This document shows positions 27,092-36,030 of a DNA stretch of 64,000 nt, piece by piece (the stretch's first letter is position 1; each line of letters opens with the position of its first letter). The notes below the pieces were generated by a model that did no database searches, was not told the DNA's origin, and worked only from the letters and a program-made list of their open reading frames with translations. The DNA is from an uncultured bacterium. Lineage in GTDB: Bacteria; Bacteroidota; Bacteroidia; Bacteroidales; Marinifilaceae. The stretch lies in NCBI GenBank assembly GCA_905216195.1, contig CAJMSX010000014.1:1-64000 (forward strand). The letters run 5' to 3'. Made by a program: the position numbers and the translations under genes.

Positions 27092-28369
27092 ATGAATAGG
27101 TGTGTCTTTTTACTTCTGTTATTCTGTAGCTCGTTGGGCTCGGTTCAGGCTCAGTTCGATAAGTATTTTTGGGATAAAACCATGCGTTTTGATTTTTATC
27201 ATTGCGGCAATAGCACTACTCAGGAATATTTTTTTGATGAGTTGATCGAAGAGCCCTACTGGGCCGGTTCGAAAGTTTCCCTGATCGATGATACCGGTTA
27301 TGGAAATCAAATGTTTAAAATAGTGGATGCTGCTACTGGAAAACTGCTTTATTCCCGTACCTATTGTACGCTTTTTAACGAATGGCAGACTACGGAAGAA
27401 GCATCAAAGACCAGTAAATGTATGCCTGAGTCGGTAATTTTTCCTTATCCGAAAAACGATGTGCGGATCGAGTTGTATGCGCGGAACCGGAAAGGGATTT
27501 ATGAAAAGAAATTCGAGTATGACATACAAGTAAAGAATTATTTTATTCGTAAGTTTTCGCCTCAATATGAAACTTTTGAAGTGGCTTATAACGGCAATCC
27601 CGAACACCGGGTAGATTTGGTGCTTTTGCCCGAAGGCTATTCGGAAAATGAAAAAGAAAAATTTATAGAGGCCTGCCGGACGTTTGCCCGGGAATTTTTC
27701 AGTTATTCTCCTTTTAAGGAAAATGCCTATCGTTTTAATATACGGGCTGTATGGGCGCCTTCCCACGAATCGGGCGTAACGATCCCCGGGGAACATCTGT
27801 GGAGAAAAACTGCAGCTAAGGCTTCTTTTTATACCTTCGATTCCGAGCGTTATCAGATGATAGAAGATTTTCAGAATCTGAGAGATCTGGCCGCTCATGT
27901 TCCTTATGAATATATTTATGTATTGTCGAATACCCAAAAATACGGAGGAGGCGGCATTTACAACTTTTACGGCATCAGTGCGGCCAATCATCCTACCCGC
28001 ACAGGCAAGATATATGTGCATGAATTCGGACATGTTTTGCTGGGTTTGGGAGATGAGTATGTAGGGAATGTATCTTATAACGACATGTATCCGACCGATG
28101 TGGAACCCTGGGAGGAGAATCTGACGACTTTGGTAAATTTCGACCGTAAGGAATGGAAAAAAATGCTGGATTCCGATACTCCCGTACCTACTCCTCTGAC
28201 AGACAAAAATTCCCGCAAGCTGGGGGTATATGAAGGCGGGGGATATGTCGCTAAGGGAGTGTACCGGCCGTGGCCGAATTGTCTGATGAACAATTTGCAT
28301 ACGATAGATGAATTCTGTCCCGTATGTAAAGCGGCTATTCAGAAACAAATCAATTTCCTTTGCAAATGA
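27092..28369 (+). CDS. M64 family (IgA-type) metallopeptidase
   Basis: Exported zinc peptidase of 425 residues. A signal peptide ends near VQAQ (residue 21). The N-terminal part (about 25-165) is a beta-rich domain usual in Bacteroidota members. The catalytic site is HEFGHVLLGLGDEY: His310, Glu311 and His314 with Asp321 as likely third ligand. The family is named after an IgA peptidase of Clostridium ramosum, but most Bacteroidota members are uncharacterised, so IgA as substrate is not established. The C-terminal CLMNN and CPVCK motifs are also family features. It is transcribed alone and ends at the terminator 28403-28433. An 8-bp inverted repeat AGTAAATA/TATTTACT (26983-27003) lies about 90 bases upstream. 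Confidence 0.88.
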   Translation: MNRCVFLLLLFCSSLGSVQAQFDKYFWDKTMRFDFYHCGNSTTQEYFFDELIEEPYWAGSKVSLIDDTGYGNQMFKIVDAATGKLLYSRTYCTLFNEWQTTEEASKTSKCMPESVIFPYPKNDVRIELYARNRKGIYEKKFEYDIQVKNYFIRKFSPQYETFEVAYNGNPEHRVDLVLLPEGYSENEKEKFIEACRTFAREFFSYSPFKENAYRFNIRAVWAPSHESGVTIPGEHLWRKTAAKASFYTFDSERYQMIEDFQNLRDLAAHVPYEYIYVLSNTQKYGGGGIYNFYGISAANHPTRTGKIYVHEFGHVLLGLGDEYVGNVSYNDMYPTDVEPWEENLTTLVNFDRKEWKKMLDSDTPVPTPLTDKNSRKLGVYEGGGYVAKGVYRPWPNCLMNNLHTIDEFCPVCKAAIQKQINFLCK

Positions 28370-28402
28370 GCGGCCCATTTTAGGTAAGCTTGGAAGTTAC
28401 TG

Positions 28403-28433
28403 GAGGGAGACGGAAAGGTGCTCCCTCTTTTTT
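28403..28433 (+). terminator. Terminator of M64 peptidase gene
   Basis: GAGGGAG (28403-28409) pairs with CTCCCTC (28421-28427), followed by six T. Confidence 0.8.
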
Positions 28434-28514
28434 GGGTATATTTAGAGCCGAAAGTCGGTTTCAGTGAGAATCTTTGCGAGAGAAAAGCCTTCTTCCAGAA
28501 AGGTCTGAACGGAA

Positions 28515-28862
28515 TTACAGCAGGGTCAGGTAAAACTGAAAATCAAAAATCCGGAAAGCAGTTTCCCGGGGAAAACGGTATTTTCGGATAAAAGGAATAC
28601 TGAGCATAAGTTGGAAGGTTTTAAACACCGGTATGATTTTGTCTTCGGGAATCGTGATGCCTTTTGTCTCCTGGTATTTTTTTAAAGCATACCGGTAAAT
28701 CCGGTATTCGTATTGGTGTTCATAATCCCTTTTCAAATATTCTCCGATGGGTACGGAAATGTGCCAGATTTTAAAAAGGTCTTCGGGTACTTCATCAAAA
28801 GTTGCATCAATATGACGATCAATGAAAGCAAAACTTTGTTTTTCAATTTCCTCGATATCCAT
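28515..28862 (-). CDS. Hypothetical protein, 115 residues
   Basis: I do not recognise this protein. It is soluble, mostly helical by composition, rich in Tyr, Phe, Ile and charged residues (YKRDYEHQYEYRIYRYALKKY-like centre), with no signal peptide, no Cys and no recognised motif. It ends in a hydrophobic FQFYLTLL. It lies between the M64 terminator and the 6S-like RNA. It is read as a gene because its codon use and Bacteroidota-like protein composition are sensible and no other frame competes. It has no obvious promoter box of its own: the 3' end of the structured RNA is 32 bases upstream, so read-through from that RNA could express it. Confidence 0.55.
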   Translation of the reverse strand: MDIEEIEKQSFAFIDRHIDATFDEVPEDLFKIWHISVPIGEYLKRDYEHQYEYRIYRYALKKYQETKGITIPEDKIIPVFKTFQLMLSIPFIRKYRFPRETAFRIFDFQFYLTLL

Positions 28863-28893
28863 TTTTCCACACTTTAGATGTTCCGTTTGAAAA

Positions 28894-29053
28894 TAAAAAA
28901 GCGTGAGCTCTACTTATTTCACTACAAAGGTTTTGACGGACCCGAAAGACAAAACAAGCAAGCCCACGCTTCTGTAGCGGATACATAAAGCGTAGGCGTT
29001 GCACATTTTTCTCGTCTTTCAATAAACGTCAAATTTTTGTAGAGAGATGAATG
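28894..29053 (-). ncRNA. Candidate 6S-like rod-shaped RNA
   Basis: A run of nested, perfectly paired arms folds into one long rod: CTACAAA (28922-28928)/TTTGTAG (29036-29042); TTTGACG (28932-28938)/CGTCAAA (29027-29033); GAAAGAC (28944-28950)/GTCTTTC (29014-29020); a large asymmetric bubble of 11 and 16 bases; then GCCcACGCTT (28962-28971)/AAGCGTaGGC (28988-28997) closing a terminal loop. A rod with a central open bubble is the shape of 6S RNA, the sigma-factor holoenzyme decoy. Direction is set by an exact -7 box on the minus strand (29067-29060) and by a T-run (28900-28895 on that strand) at the other end. Near the 3' end GAGCTCACGCT can pair with AGCGTGGGCTT in the terminal arm, giving an alternative fold. 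Identification as 6S (6S-Flavo/Bacteroidota type) is inference from shape. Confidence 0.6.
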
Positions 29054-29059
29054 CAAACG

Positions 29060-29067
29060 CAAATATA
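29060..29067 (-). promoter_or_regulatory. -7 box of 6S-like RNA
   Basis: TATATTTG on the minus strand, exact consensus, ending 7 bases before the inferred RNA 5' end near 29053. No -33 TTG at standard spacing. Confidence 0.55.
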
Positions 29068-29146
29068 CATTGTTTAATACAATATTGCACTATATTTGTG
29101 CAATTATATGACAAAGTAAATAATAATAATTGATTTTACAAAATAA

Positions 29147-29169
29147 AAAGGACGTCATCGACGTCCTTT
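29147..29169 (-). terminator. Terminator of gapA
   Basis: AAAGGACGT (29147-29155) and ACGTCCTTT (29161-29169) form a perfect 9-bp stem with a CATCG loop, 22 bases past the gapA stop on the minus strand. Confidence 0.85.
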
Positions 29170-29191
29170 ATTATTAAATATATCGGAAAAA

Positions 29192-30196
29192 TTATTTAAC
29201 CGTATTCATGTGAACGATTAATTCCAGTACTTTGTTGGAGTAGCCCCATTCGTTGTCATACCAGGATACCAGTTTGACAAAATTTTTGTTCAGGGCGATC
29301 CCGGCTTTGGCATCGAAGATCGACGTGCGGGCGTCTCCCAGAAAATCGGAGGAAACTACGTCTTCTTCCGTATAGCCCAGAATTCCTTTCATTTCCCCTT
29401 CGGCCGCTTCTTTGATCGCACCTTTGATTTCGTCGTAAGAAGCTTCTTTAGCCAGACGGAAGGTAACATCTACAACGGATACGTCCAGGGTCGGCACGCG
29501 GAACGACATTCCGGTAAGTTTTCCGTTCAGTTCGGGAATAACTTTACCTACGGCTTTGGCGGCACCGGTAGAAGAAGGTATGATGTTTCCGGCAGCGGCC
29601 CGTCCGCCTCTCCAGTCTTTCATCGAAGGACCGTCAACCGTTTTCTGGGTAGCGGTAGTAGCGTGAACGGTGGTCATCAGACCTTCGACTACGCCGAATT
29701 TATCGTGAATGACTTTAGTCAGGGGAGCCAGGCAGTTGGTGGTGCAAGAAGCGTTGGAAACCATACTTTCACCGGCGTATTTTTTATGGTTTACCCCCAT
29801 AACGAACATAGGAGTGTCGTCCTTAGAAGGGGCGGACATCACGACGCGTTTGGCTCCGGCTTTGAGATGAGCTTCCGCTTTTTCTTTGGTGAGGAAAAGT
29901 CCGGTAGACTCCACTACATACTCGGCTCCCACTTCATCCCATTTCAGGTTAGCCGGGTCTTTTTCTGCAGTTACACGGATAGCCTGACCGTTTACGATCA
30001 GTTTACCGTCTTTGGCTTCAGCCGTACCCTTGAATCTGCCGTGTACGGTGTCGTATTTTAACATATAGACCATGTAATCCACATCGATCAGGTCATTAAT
30101 ACCTACGATTTCAATATCGTCTCTGCTCATTGCAGCCCGGAATACCAGACGTCCGATACGTCCGAATCCATTGATACCAACTTTAATTTTTGACAT
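29192..30196 (-). CDS. gapA: Glyceraldehyde-3-phosphate dehydrogenase
   Basis: Type I GAPDH of 334 residues, the phosphorylating NAD-dependent glycolytic enzyme. The Rossmann start VGINGFGRIGRLVFRA, the catalytic SNASCTTNC (nucleophile Cys151) and the C-terminal SWYDNEWGYSNKV are all present and intact. Asp-type NAD preference is suggested by GINDL after the second strand. It is a single-gene unit: a -7 box TAAATTTG upstream and a strong terminator downstream. Confidence 0.98.
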   Translation of the reverse strand: MSKIKVGINGFGRIGRLVFRAAMSRDDIEIVGINDLIDVDYMVYMLKYDTVHGRFKGTAEAKDGKLIVNGQAIRVTAEKDPANLKWDEVGAEYVVESTGLFLTKEKAEAHLKAGAKRVVMSAPSKDDTPMFVMGVNHKKYAGESMVSNASCTTNCLAPLTKVIHDKFGVVEGLMTTVHATTATQKTVDGPSMKDWRGGRAAAGNIIPSSTGAAKAVGKVIPELNGKLTGMSFRVPTLDVSVVDVTFRLAKEASYDEIKGAIKEAAEGEMKGILGYTEEDVVSSDFLGDARTSIFDAKAGIALNKNFVKLVSWYDNEWGYSNKVLELIVHMNTVK

Positions 30197-30236
30197 TTTC
30201 GCTATTTTTTAGTGATACAAATTCTGAAATTTTCTT

Positions 30237-30244
30237 CAAATTTA
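30237..30244 (-). promoter_or_regulatory. -7 box of gapA
   Basis: TAAATTTG on the minus strand, exact consensus, about 40 bases before the gapA ATG. Confidence 0.5.
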
Positions 30245-30891
30245 TAATAAACTCATTTATTATGCCCGGTTGAAGGGGTAAAACTTTCTTAAAAAATACA
30301 CAATCGTTTACGTCTTTTGCTTTGTTCCCTACGTTCTCTGAGGGTTGCAGTCTCTTCCGGAATAAAATTCATTTCCCTTTCTTTTTGCTATTCTCATTCC
30401 TTCTTTTCAGTTTGACGGCCTCCCTTCTTCCGTTTCTGTTCTTTCCGTTTTTTTCCGTTTTAAATGAATGATAGTCACAAAGGTAGATATAAAATATCAG
30501 ATAGAAAAGTTTACTGCCTAAAAACCATCGAAATAATTGCTTGAGGAAAGGAGAGCCCTTGGGAAAAATTTTCCCGGATTTTTCATTCTCTTTTTTCTTA
30601 TCCGAAAGTGCGGAATCGGTTTTTGAATGGAAGGAGAAGTTTGTAAATGGCGGTTGAGAGGCTTTTAACCGGTATTTCCCTTTCGGCAAAAAACAAGACC
30701 CGGTTAGAGGAAGGGGGACAACATCCGGAAAATAGCAGGAGGAGGCTGTAAATTGGTCATACGATATGCGGGGTTTTGGCCGGCAGCATACCTTAGCTAT
30801 AAGTTGTTAGGAAAAGAAAGAATTTTAGGAAAAAATATAAGTGAGTGAATAAAATTTGTTCAAAATATTTTTTGCAAACGTTTTAAATAAT
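30245..30891. other. Gene-free stretch upstream of gapA
   Basis: About 650 bases with no believable gene. A 106-codon open frame on the minus strand (30369-30689) is Lys/Ser-rich, has no recognisable features and lies in purine-skewed sequence; I treat it as chance. A/T content rises toward the small-RNA promoter at 30892. Confidence 0.45.
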
Positions 30892-30983
30892 TATCTTTGA
30901 CCTATCAATATAGAATTATATTGCTTTATAAGTGTAGTAAATTTATTGTTAGTGTGTTTAAAAGAGGCTTCGGCCTCTTTTTT
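30892..30983 (+). ncRNA. Orphan promoter plus short RNA with terminator
   Basis: TATCTTTG (30892-30899) is an exact -7 box with TTTG 17 bases upstream (30871-30874). Transcription from about 30906 would begin inside CAATATA (30906-30912)-GAAT-TATATTG (30917-30923), a perfect 5' hairpin. It would end at AAAAGAGGC (30960-30968)-TTCG-GCCTCTTTT (30973-30981) with a T-run, a textbook terminator with a UUCG loop. No reading frame lies between. The product would be a noncoding RNA of about 78 bases. The terminator also overlaps the tilS stop and, being symmetric, can end tilS on the other strand. Confidence 0.5.
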
Positions 30984-32325
30984 ACGGAAGGGGTTTAATT
31001 TGTAAAATACGTTGAGTCAGCGAGCTGACTTTAAATCGTTCATCCGGCCGGTGGCCGATAATCCATGCAATTTTTTTATCGGAGAGTAGAAGTCGACATT
31101 CTTCTTTTTGTTTCGTGCTGAATTTCTGATCTATAAAAAAGTCGCTGACTTTTTTTTGGAGCTTATTCATGCCGAGCGGACAAAAGCGATCTCCCTTTTC
31201 CCAATTTCGGACGGTCAGCGGAAAATGCAGCTTATCGGCGTCGAAGCAACCGATTGCCGGATCGGAGGGAATTTGGAAGTCGGGAGTGCGGGGGAAAATC
31301 TCTAAGCGGTAAATTTTCCCCTGGAGGTCGAACTCGCCTTCTTTTTCCAGAAGCAGGACCGTTGTAGGAGATTCGTTTTTTTTGTATAAACGCCAGTAGG
31401 TTCGGCCTTTGGTCAGGAGATAGTGTTCCGAATAAAACTTTTTTCCAGGCGTGGCATCGTGGGTTCCTAAGATATCTTCCGTCTGGGTTTTGTTGAAACC
31501 GTAGGGTTTTAAGATTTCATACAGCAAGGTATAAGGAGCCGGAGTGGACAGTGTTTCCCGGATGTGAATCAGGATTTCGTTATTTTTGCTCTCGGTTACT
31601 TTTGCCTGAAGTTCCCGGATCGCTTGAGTATAAATGTTGTAGACTTCCGTCAGGTGATGACAGTTTTCCCGGACGGTAGATAAAAAGGAAGGATTGATCT
31701 CTTTACATACGGGAATGATTTTATGCCGGATTTTATTCCGGATAAAATCCAGACTTTGGTTGGAGGAATCGATACGGTAGCCCACTTGTTGAGTCTGGAG
31801 GTAGTTTAAGATTTCGGCTCTGGAGCAACTCCATAAGGGGCGGAGTAAATTGCCCTTGACGGGCTTGATTCCGGTGAGTCCCCGTATACCGGTGCCCCGG
31901 CATATGTTGATAAAAATCGTTTCGGCCACATCGTCCGCATGATGACCGGTAACGATGTAATCCATTTTTTTCTTTTCCAGCATTTCCCGGAACCAGCGAT
32001 AACGTAGTTCCCGGGCCGCCATCTCGATACTGATTCCGTTTTCTCCGGCATAACGGGCGGTATCGAATTTTTTTACACTCAAAGGGATTCCGTAAGTTTC
32101 ACAGAAACGTTTGACAAATTGTTCGTCCATATTGGATTCCTTTCCCCTCAGTCCGAAATTACAATGCAGGGCGTAAATCTTCAAATTCATATATTTGAAA
32201 AGGTGAAGCAAGGCCATGGAATCGGGACCTCCGCTCACTGCCAGGATAAAGCCCGCGTCTTTCGGAATCCGATGTTCTTCCAGGAATTTACCGATTACTT
32301 TTTGCATGACTGTCTGTTTTTTCAA
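30982..32325 (-). CDS. tilS: tRNA(Ile)-lysidine synthetase
   Basis: Essential enzyme that converts C34 of the CAU-anticodon tRNA-Ile to lysidine. The N-terminal PP-loop ATPase has SGGPDS at residues 31-36, followed by HCNFGLRGKESN and HHADDVAET; the C-terminal third is the TilS-C domain (WEKGDRFCPLGMNKLQKKVSDFFID). Length 447 is normal for Bacteroidota. It is the last gene of the alkD-ABC-F-tilS operon, starting 39 bases after the ABC-F stop. Met7 is an alternative start. Confidence 0.95.
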   Translation of the reverse strand: MKKQTVMQKVIGKFLEEHRIPKDAGFILAVSGGPDSMALLHLFKYMNLKIYALHCNFGLRGKESNMDEQFVKRFCETYGIPLSVKKFDTARYAGENGISIEMAARELRYRWFREMLEKKKMDYIVTGHHADDVAETIFINICRGTGIRGLTGIKPVKGNLLRPLWSCSRAEILNYLQTQQVGYRIDSSNQSLDFIRNKIRHKIIPVCKEINPSFLSTVRENCHHLTEVYNIYTQAIRELQAKVTESKNNEILIHIRETLSTPAPYTLLYEILKPYGFNKTQTEDILGTHDATPGKKFYSEHYLLTKGRTYWRLYKKNESPTTVLLLEKEGEFDLQGKIYRLEIFPRTPDFQIPSDPAIGCFDADKLHFPLTVRNWEKGDRFCPLGMNKLQKKVSDFFIDQKFSTKQKEECRLLLSDKKIAWIIGHRPDERFKVSSLTQRILQIKPLP

Positions 32326-32364
32326 ATGTATAAATTAATCCGGATGAGGCCGTGGCTCCTTCGG

Positions 32365-34227
32365 CTATATTTCACTTAATTCCAACCATCTCGTTTCTTT
32401 TTCATCGATGGTGTTCAGGAGCAGGGAAATGCGTTCCGATTTCCGGATCAGGTCGGGGCCGGAAAGCTGGCCCGAACAAAGTTCGTCTTCTATTTCCTGC
32501 TTTTCCCGGTGGAGATTTTCTATTTCTTTTTCCAGTTGGAGAAGTTCCTGTTGTTCCTTATAACTGAGTTTTCTTTTCTTTTCCGTCTCGGGCCGGGAGG
32601 AGCGGGCCGGGTTTTCTTTTTTTACCGTTTCCTGTTTCTTTTTTTCTTCTTCTTCTTTTTGGTTTTTGTAAATGGTATAATTTCCCGGAAAATCCCGGAT
32701 GATTCCTTCCCCTTCGAAGGCAAAAATATGGTCGACGATTTTATCCATGAAAAAACGATCGTGGGATACGATGAGCAGGCAACCCTTAAATCCTTTCAGA
32801 TAATCTTCCAGGACATTGAGGGTGAGGATGTCCAGATCGTTCGTGGGTTCGTCCAGGATCAGGAAATTGGGATTACTCATTAATACGGTGAGCAGGTACA
32901 GGCGGCGTTTTTCCCCTCCGCTGAGTTTACTGACCAGGGAGTATTGCTGTTTGTCGGAAAACATAAAATATTCCAAAAATTGGGAGGCCGACATGATTTT
33001 ACCGTTTCCCAGGTCGATTCGTTCCGAAATATTTTTAACGATATCGATCACCCGGTCGTTTTCCTGGAATTGAATGCCGGATTGGGTGTAATACCCGTAA
33101 ACCACCGTTTCCCCTATCTCAATTTTCCCGCTGTCCGGTGCCAGGTTGCGGGTCAGGATATTCAAAAAAGTCGATTTCCCGATGCCGTTTTTTCCGACAA
33201 TCCCAATTTTTTCCCCCCGGATGAATTTGTAGGAAAAATCCCGGATCAAACAGTGCCCGTCGAAACTTTTGCCGATATGTTCCAGTTCGAGGATTTTTTT
33301 TCCGAGCCGTTGTCCCTTTATGTCCAGTTCCAGATTTTTTTCTTCGGTTTTCTGGGAAGCGGTTTCTTTAATTTTGTAGAAATTTTCGATGCGGTAGCGG
33401 GCTTTGTGGCTTCGGGCCTGGGGCATTCGCCGCATCCATTCCTGTTCGGTGCGGAAGAGGTTCCGGGCTTTGTCGATGGTGGCGTTGCGGGTTTCTATGC
33501 GCTGTTCCCTTTTCTCCAGATAATACGAATAGTTCCCCTCGTAGCAAAATAAGCCGAAATCGTCGATTTCGAGGATGTGGGTACATACCCGGTCCAAAAA
33601 GTACCGGTCGTGGGTGACCATCAGAAGGGTCGCTTTGGATTTTTCCAGAAAAGTTTCCAGCCATTCCGTCATTTCGATATCCAGGTGGTTGGTCGGTTCG
33701 TCCAGAATCAGGAAATCGGGGTTGCTGATCAGTACTTTGGCTAATCCTACCCGTTTTTTTTGCCCGCCGGAAAGTTGTCCGATTTTTTTTTCATACGTGT
33801 CTACTTTCAGTTCGGAAAGGATTTGTTTAATGGTGTTGTCGTAATCCCAGGCCGCTTGGGCATCCATTTGAGGAATCAGTTGTTCCAGTTTCTCCAGGTT
33901 GTTTTCGGCTACCGCTTTTTCATAAGCTTTAATCAGGTTCAGCACGGGAGAGTCCGAATGGAAGACTTCTTCGAACACGGTATTTTCAGCGGTAAGGAGA
34001 GGATCTTGTTCCAGATACCCTACCGAAATATCGTTGCGGAAAGTAACCGATCCGTTTTCCGGGCTGTCTTTTCCCGCGATAATCTGTAATAAAGTCGATT
34101 TTCCCATTCCGTTTTTAGCAATCAGGGCTACTTTTTGGTTTTTGCCTATGCCGAAAGAAATGTTTTCGAATAAAAGTTGTTCGCCGAAGCGTTTGCTGAG
34201 GCTTTCTACTTGTAAATAACTGATCAT
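32365..34227 (-). CDS. ABC-F family ATP-binding protein (Uup-like)
   Basis: Soluble ATPase of 620 residues with two ABC domains and no membrane part. Domain 1 has the Walker A NGMGKSTLL, signature LSGGQKKR and Walker B LILDEPTNHLD; domain 2 has NGIGKSTFL, LSGGEKRR and LILDEPTNDLD. The ABC-F linker (about 235-290) and a C-terminal charged coiled coil (about 560-610) are as in Uup/EttA-type proteins that act on the ribosome or on branched DNA. The gene starts 10 bases after the alkD-like stop. Subfamily is judged from the C-terminal coiled coil; antibiotic resistance is not implied. Confidence 0.9.
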   Translation of the reverse strand: MISYLQVESLSKRFGEQLLFENISFGIGKNQKVALIAKNGMGKSTLLQIIAGKDSPENGSVTFRNDISVGYLEQDPLLTAENTVFEEVFHSDSPVLNLIKAYEKAVAENNLEKLEQLIPQMDAQAAWDYDNTIKQILSELKVDTYEKKIGQLSGGQKKRVGLAKVLISNPDFLILDEPTNHLDIEMTEWLETFLEKSKATLLMVTHDRYFLDRVCTHILEIDDFGLFCYEGNYSYYLEKREQRIETRNATIDKARNLFRTEQEWMRRMPQARSHKARYRIENFYKIKETASQKTEEKNLELDIKGQRLGKKILELEHIGKSFDGHCLIRDFSYKFIRGEKIGIVGKNGIGKSTFLNILTRNLAPDSGKIEIGETVVYGYYTQSGIQFQENDRVIDIVKNISERIDLGNGKIMSASQFLEYFMFSDKQQYSLVSKLSGGEKRRLYLLTVLMSNPNFLILDEPTNDLDILTLNVLEDYLKGFKGCLLIVSHDRFFMDKIVDHIFAFEGEGIIRDFPGNYTIYKNQKEEEEKKKQETVKKENPARSSRPETEKKRKLSYKEQQELLQLEKEIENLHREKQEIEDELCSGQLSGPDLIRKSERISLLLNTIDEKETRWLELSEI

Positions 34228-34237
34228 ATTTTTATTT

Positions 34238-34948
34238 TCAAATTTCAGAACAAAGGTATTTTTTACGTTCTTCCGGAGGGAAGTGTTCGATGGCGTACCG
34301 CAACATAGTCCGGGGCATCTCCCGGTATCTGGTACGCAGGAACCCGACCAAAGCCGTACGGTCTTTTTTCCCGGTTTCCCTCAGTAGCCAGCCTACGGCT
34401 TTGTGAATCAGATCGTGGGGATGATGCAGCAACTTGTCGGCGATGGAAAAGCAATCCTGAAAATCCCCCCGGCGTACGAAATGCATACAAGTGACGATGG
34501 CAATCCGTTGTTTCCAGAGATCGTTCTCCTCAGCCCAACTGTATAATAAGGAACGGTCCCGGTTTTCCAGCCATTGTCCCAGCAACTTGTAACAGCTGAG
34601 GTCTACCAGATCCCAATTGTTAATGTGTGCGGTGTGGGAAACATAGAAGTCGATACAGGCTTTCCGTCCTTCTTCGGTTTTTTCTTTTTGAAATTTATCG
34701 CACAGAATCAGGAGCGCCGTCAGACGGTGTTCGTGATAAGGGGAACGGATGAGTTCTTCCAGAACGTCGTAGCCGGCGTTCCGGAATTGTTGGGCTATTC
34801 TTCTTTGTTCGGGCACCGTAACGCCGAGGAAACGGTCCCCTTCGCCGTACTGGCCTTTACCTGTTTTAAAAAAACGGGAAAGGTGTTCCGCTTTAGCCGG
34901 CTTTCCCAGCGTATTCAGTGCTGTCATGACATCTTTCGTGCAGATCAT
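34238..34948 (-). CDS. DNA alkylation repair protein (AlkD-like)
   Basis: HEAT-repeat protein of 236 residues of the AlkC/AlkD family. Typical stretches are FFKTGKGQYGEGDRFLGVTVPEQR near residue 25, and the later NNWDLVDLSCYKLLGQWL and KAVGWLLRETGKKDRTALVGFL. AlkD glycosylases remove bulky or charged alkylated bases without flipping them. It is the first gene of the three-gene leftward operon with ABC-F and tilS. I found no exact -7 box within 200 bases upstream. Confidence 0.88.
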   Translation of the reverse strand: MICTKDVMTALNTLGKPAKAEHLSRFFKTGKGQYGEGDRFLGVTVPEQRRIAQQFRNAGYDVLEELIRSPYHEHRLTALLILCDKFQKEKTEEGRKACIDFYVSHTAHINNWDLVDLSCYKLLGQWLENRDRSLLYSWAEENDLWKQRIAIVTCMHFVRRGDFQDCFSIADKLLHHPHDLIHKAVGWLLRETGKKDRTALVGFLRTRYREMPRTMLRYAIEHFPPEERKKYLCSEI

Positions 34949-35245
34949 CGTTTCTATCAGTTAGGGAAACAAAAAACCGATAAATAAAAAGGTATAGGGC
35001 CGGAATTATCGGCGGCATAAAATTAATAAACAATTTTTGATTTTGTTTTTTCAGAGTCGTTTAATGTATTTCTCCGGGAAAAAAGAAAATTGAAATTTCG
35101 GAGAATAAAGACATTTATCTGATAATCAATGTGAAAAAAAGTAATGTTAATAAAAAACCTTCCCTTGTTATTAAAAAAACAGACAAAAATCAGGGCCATT
35201 TCTTTTTTATGTGTATTTTTACGACATAATATAAAATGGGAGTTT
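34949..35245. other. Divergent intergenic region, alkD-like/parA
   Basis: About 300 bases, A/T-rich, between divergent operons. TATTTTTA (35214-35221) before parA is one base off the -7 consensus. No parS-like palindrome (TGTTTCACGTGAAACA type) was seen. Confidence 0.4.
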
Positions 35246-36028
35246 ATGTCTAAGATTATCGCTATTGCAAATCAAAAAGGTGGTGTGGGAAAAACGACGA
35301 CTTCGGTAAATCTGGCGGCTAGTTTGGCGGTGTTAGAAAAAAAAGTATTGTTGGTGGATGCCGATCCGCAGGGAAATGCTACTTCAGGTTTGGGGTATGA
35401 ATTGAAAGAATTGGAGAATGCGACGATTTACGAATGTATCGTGGACGGACTGGAGCCTGAGAAAGCGATTTTAAAAACGGAAATAGACGGACTGTTTTTA
35501 TTGCCTTCCAATATAGATCTGGTCGGAGCAGAGTTGGAAATGCTTAATTTCGATAACCGGGAAAAGGTATTGGCGGGCATATTGAATGCGGTGAAAGAAA
35601 AATACGATTACGTCCTTATCGATTGTTCTCCTTCCCTGGGGCTGATCACGGTGAATTCGCTGACGGCAGCCGATTCGGTGATTATACCGGTCCAGTGTGA
35701 ATATCTCGCTTTGGAAGGGTTGGGGAAATTGCTGAACACCATAAAAATAATTCAAAAACGTCTGAATCCGGATTTGGAAATCGAAGGGTTTGTTCTCACC
35801 ATGTACGATGCGCGTTTGCGATTGTCCAATCAGGTGGCGGCCGAAGTGAAGAAGCATTTTGAAGATATGGTGTTCCAAACGATGATTCAGCGTAATACGA
35901 AGCTGGCGGAGGCTCCCAGTTACGGACAGCCGGTAATTCTTTATGATGCGGAATGCCGCGGGACGGTGAATTACTTGAATCTAGCCAAAGAATTGCTGGA
36001 TAAGAATAATAAAGTAAATAATAATTGA
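35246..36028 (+). CDS. parA: ParA/Soj chromosome-partitioning ATPase
   Basis: ATPase of about 260 residues that works with ParB in chromosome segregation. The deviant Walker A KGGVGKTTT lies at residues 10-18 of MSKIIAIANQKGG, with DADPQGNATSGLG and DCSPSLGLIT following. ATG at 35246 is chosen: the open frame extends 34 codons upstream, but that part is basic, unconserved sequence and the family always starts just before the Walker loop. parB follows after 2 bases. Chromosomal type rather than plasmid type is indicated by the parB-DUF5683-mltD context, which is conserved on Bacteroidota chromosomes. Confidence 0.95.
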   Translation: MSKIIAIANQKGGVGKTTTSVNLAASLAVLEKKVLLVDADPQGNATSGLGYELKELENATIYECIVDGLEPEKAILKTEIDGLFLLPSNIDLVGAELEMLNFDNREKVLAGILNAVKEKYDYVLIDCSPSLGLITVNSLTAADSVIIPVQCEYLALEGLGKLLNTIKIIQKRLNPDLEIEGFVLTMYDARLRLSNQVAAEVKKHFEDMVFQTMIQRNTKLAEAPSYGQPVILYDAECRGTVNYLNLAKELLDKNNKVNNN

Positions 36029-36030
36029 AT

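Noticed and set aside
30369..30689. 106-codon minus-strand open frame upstream of gapA
   Set aside because: Lys/Ser/Phe-rich low-complexity translation, no start signal, no motif; lies in skewed intergenic sequence.
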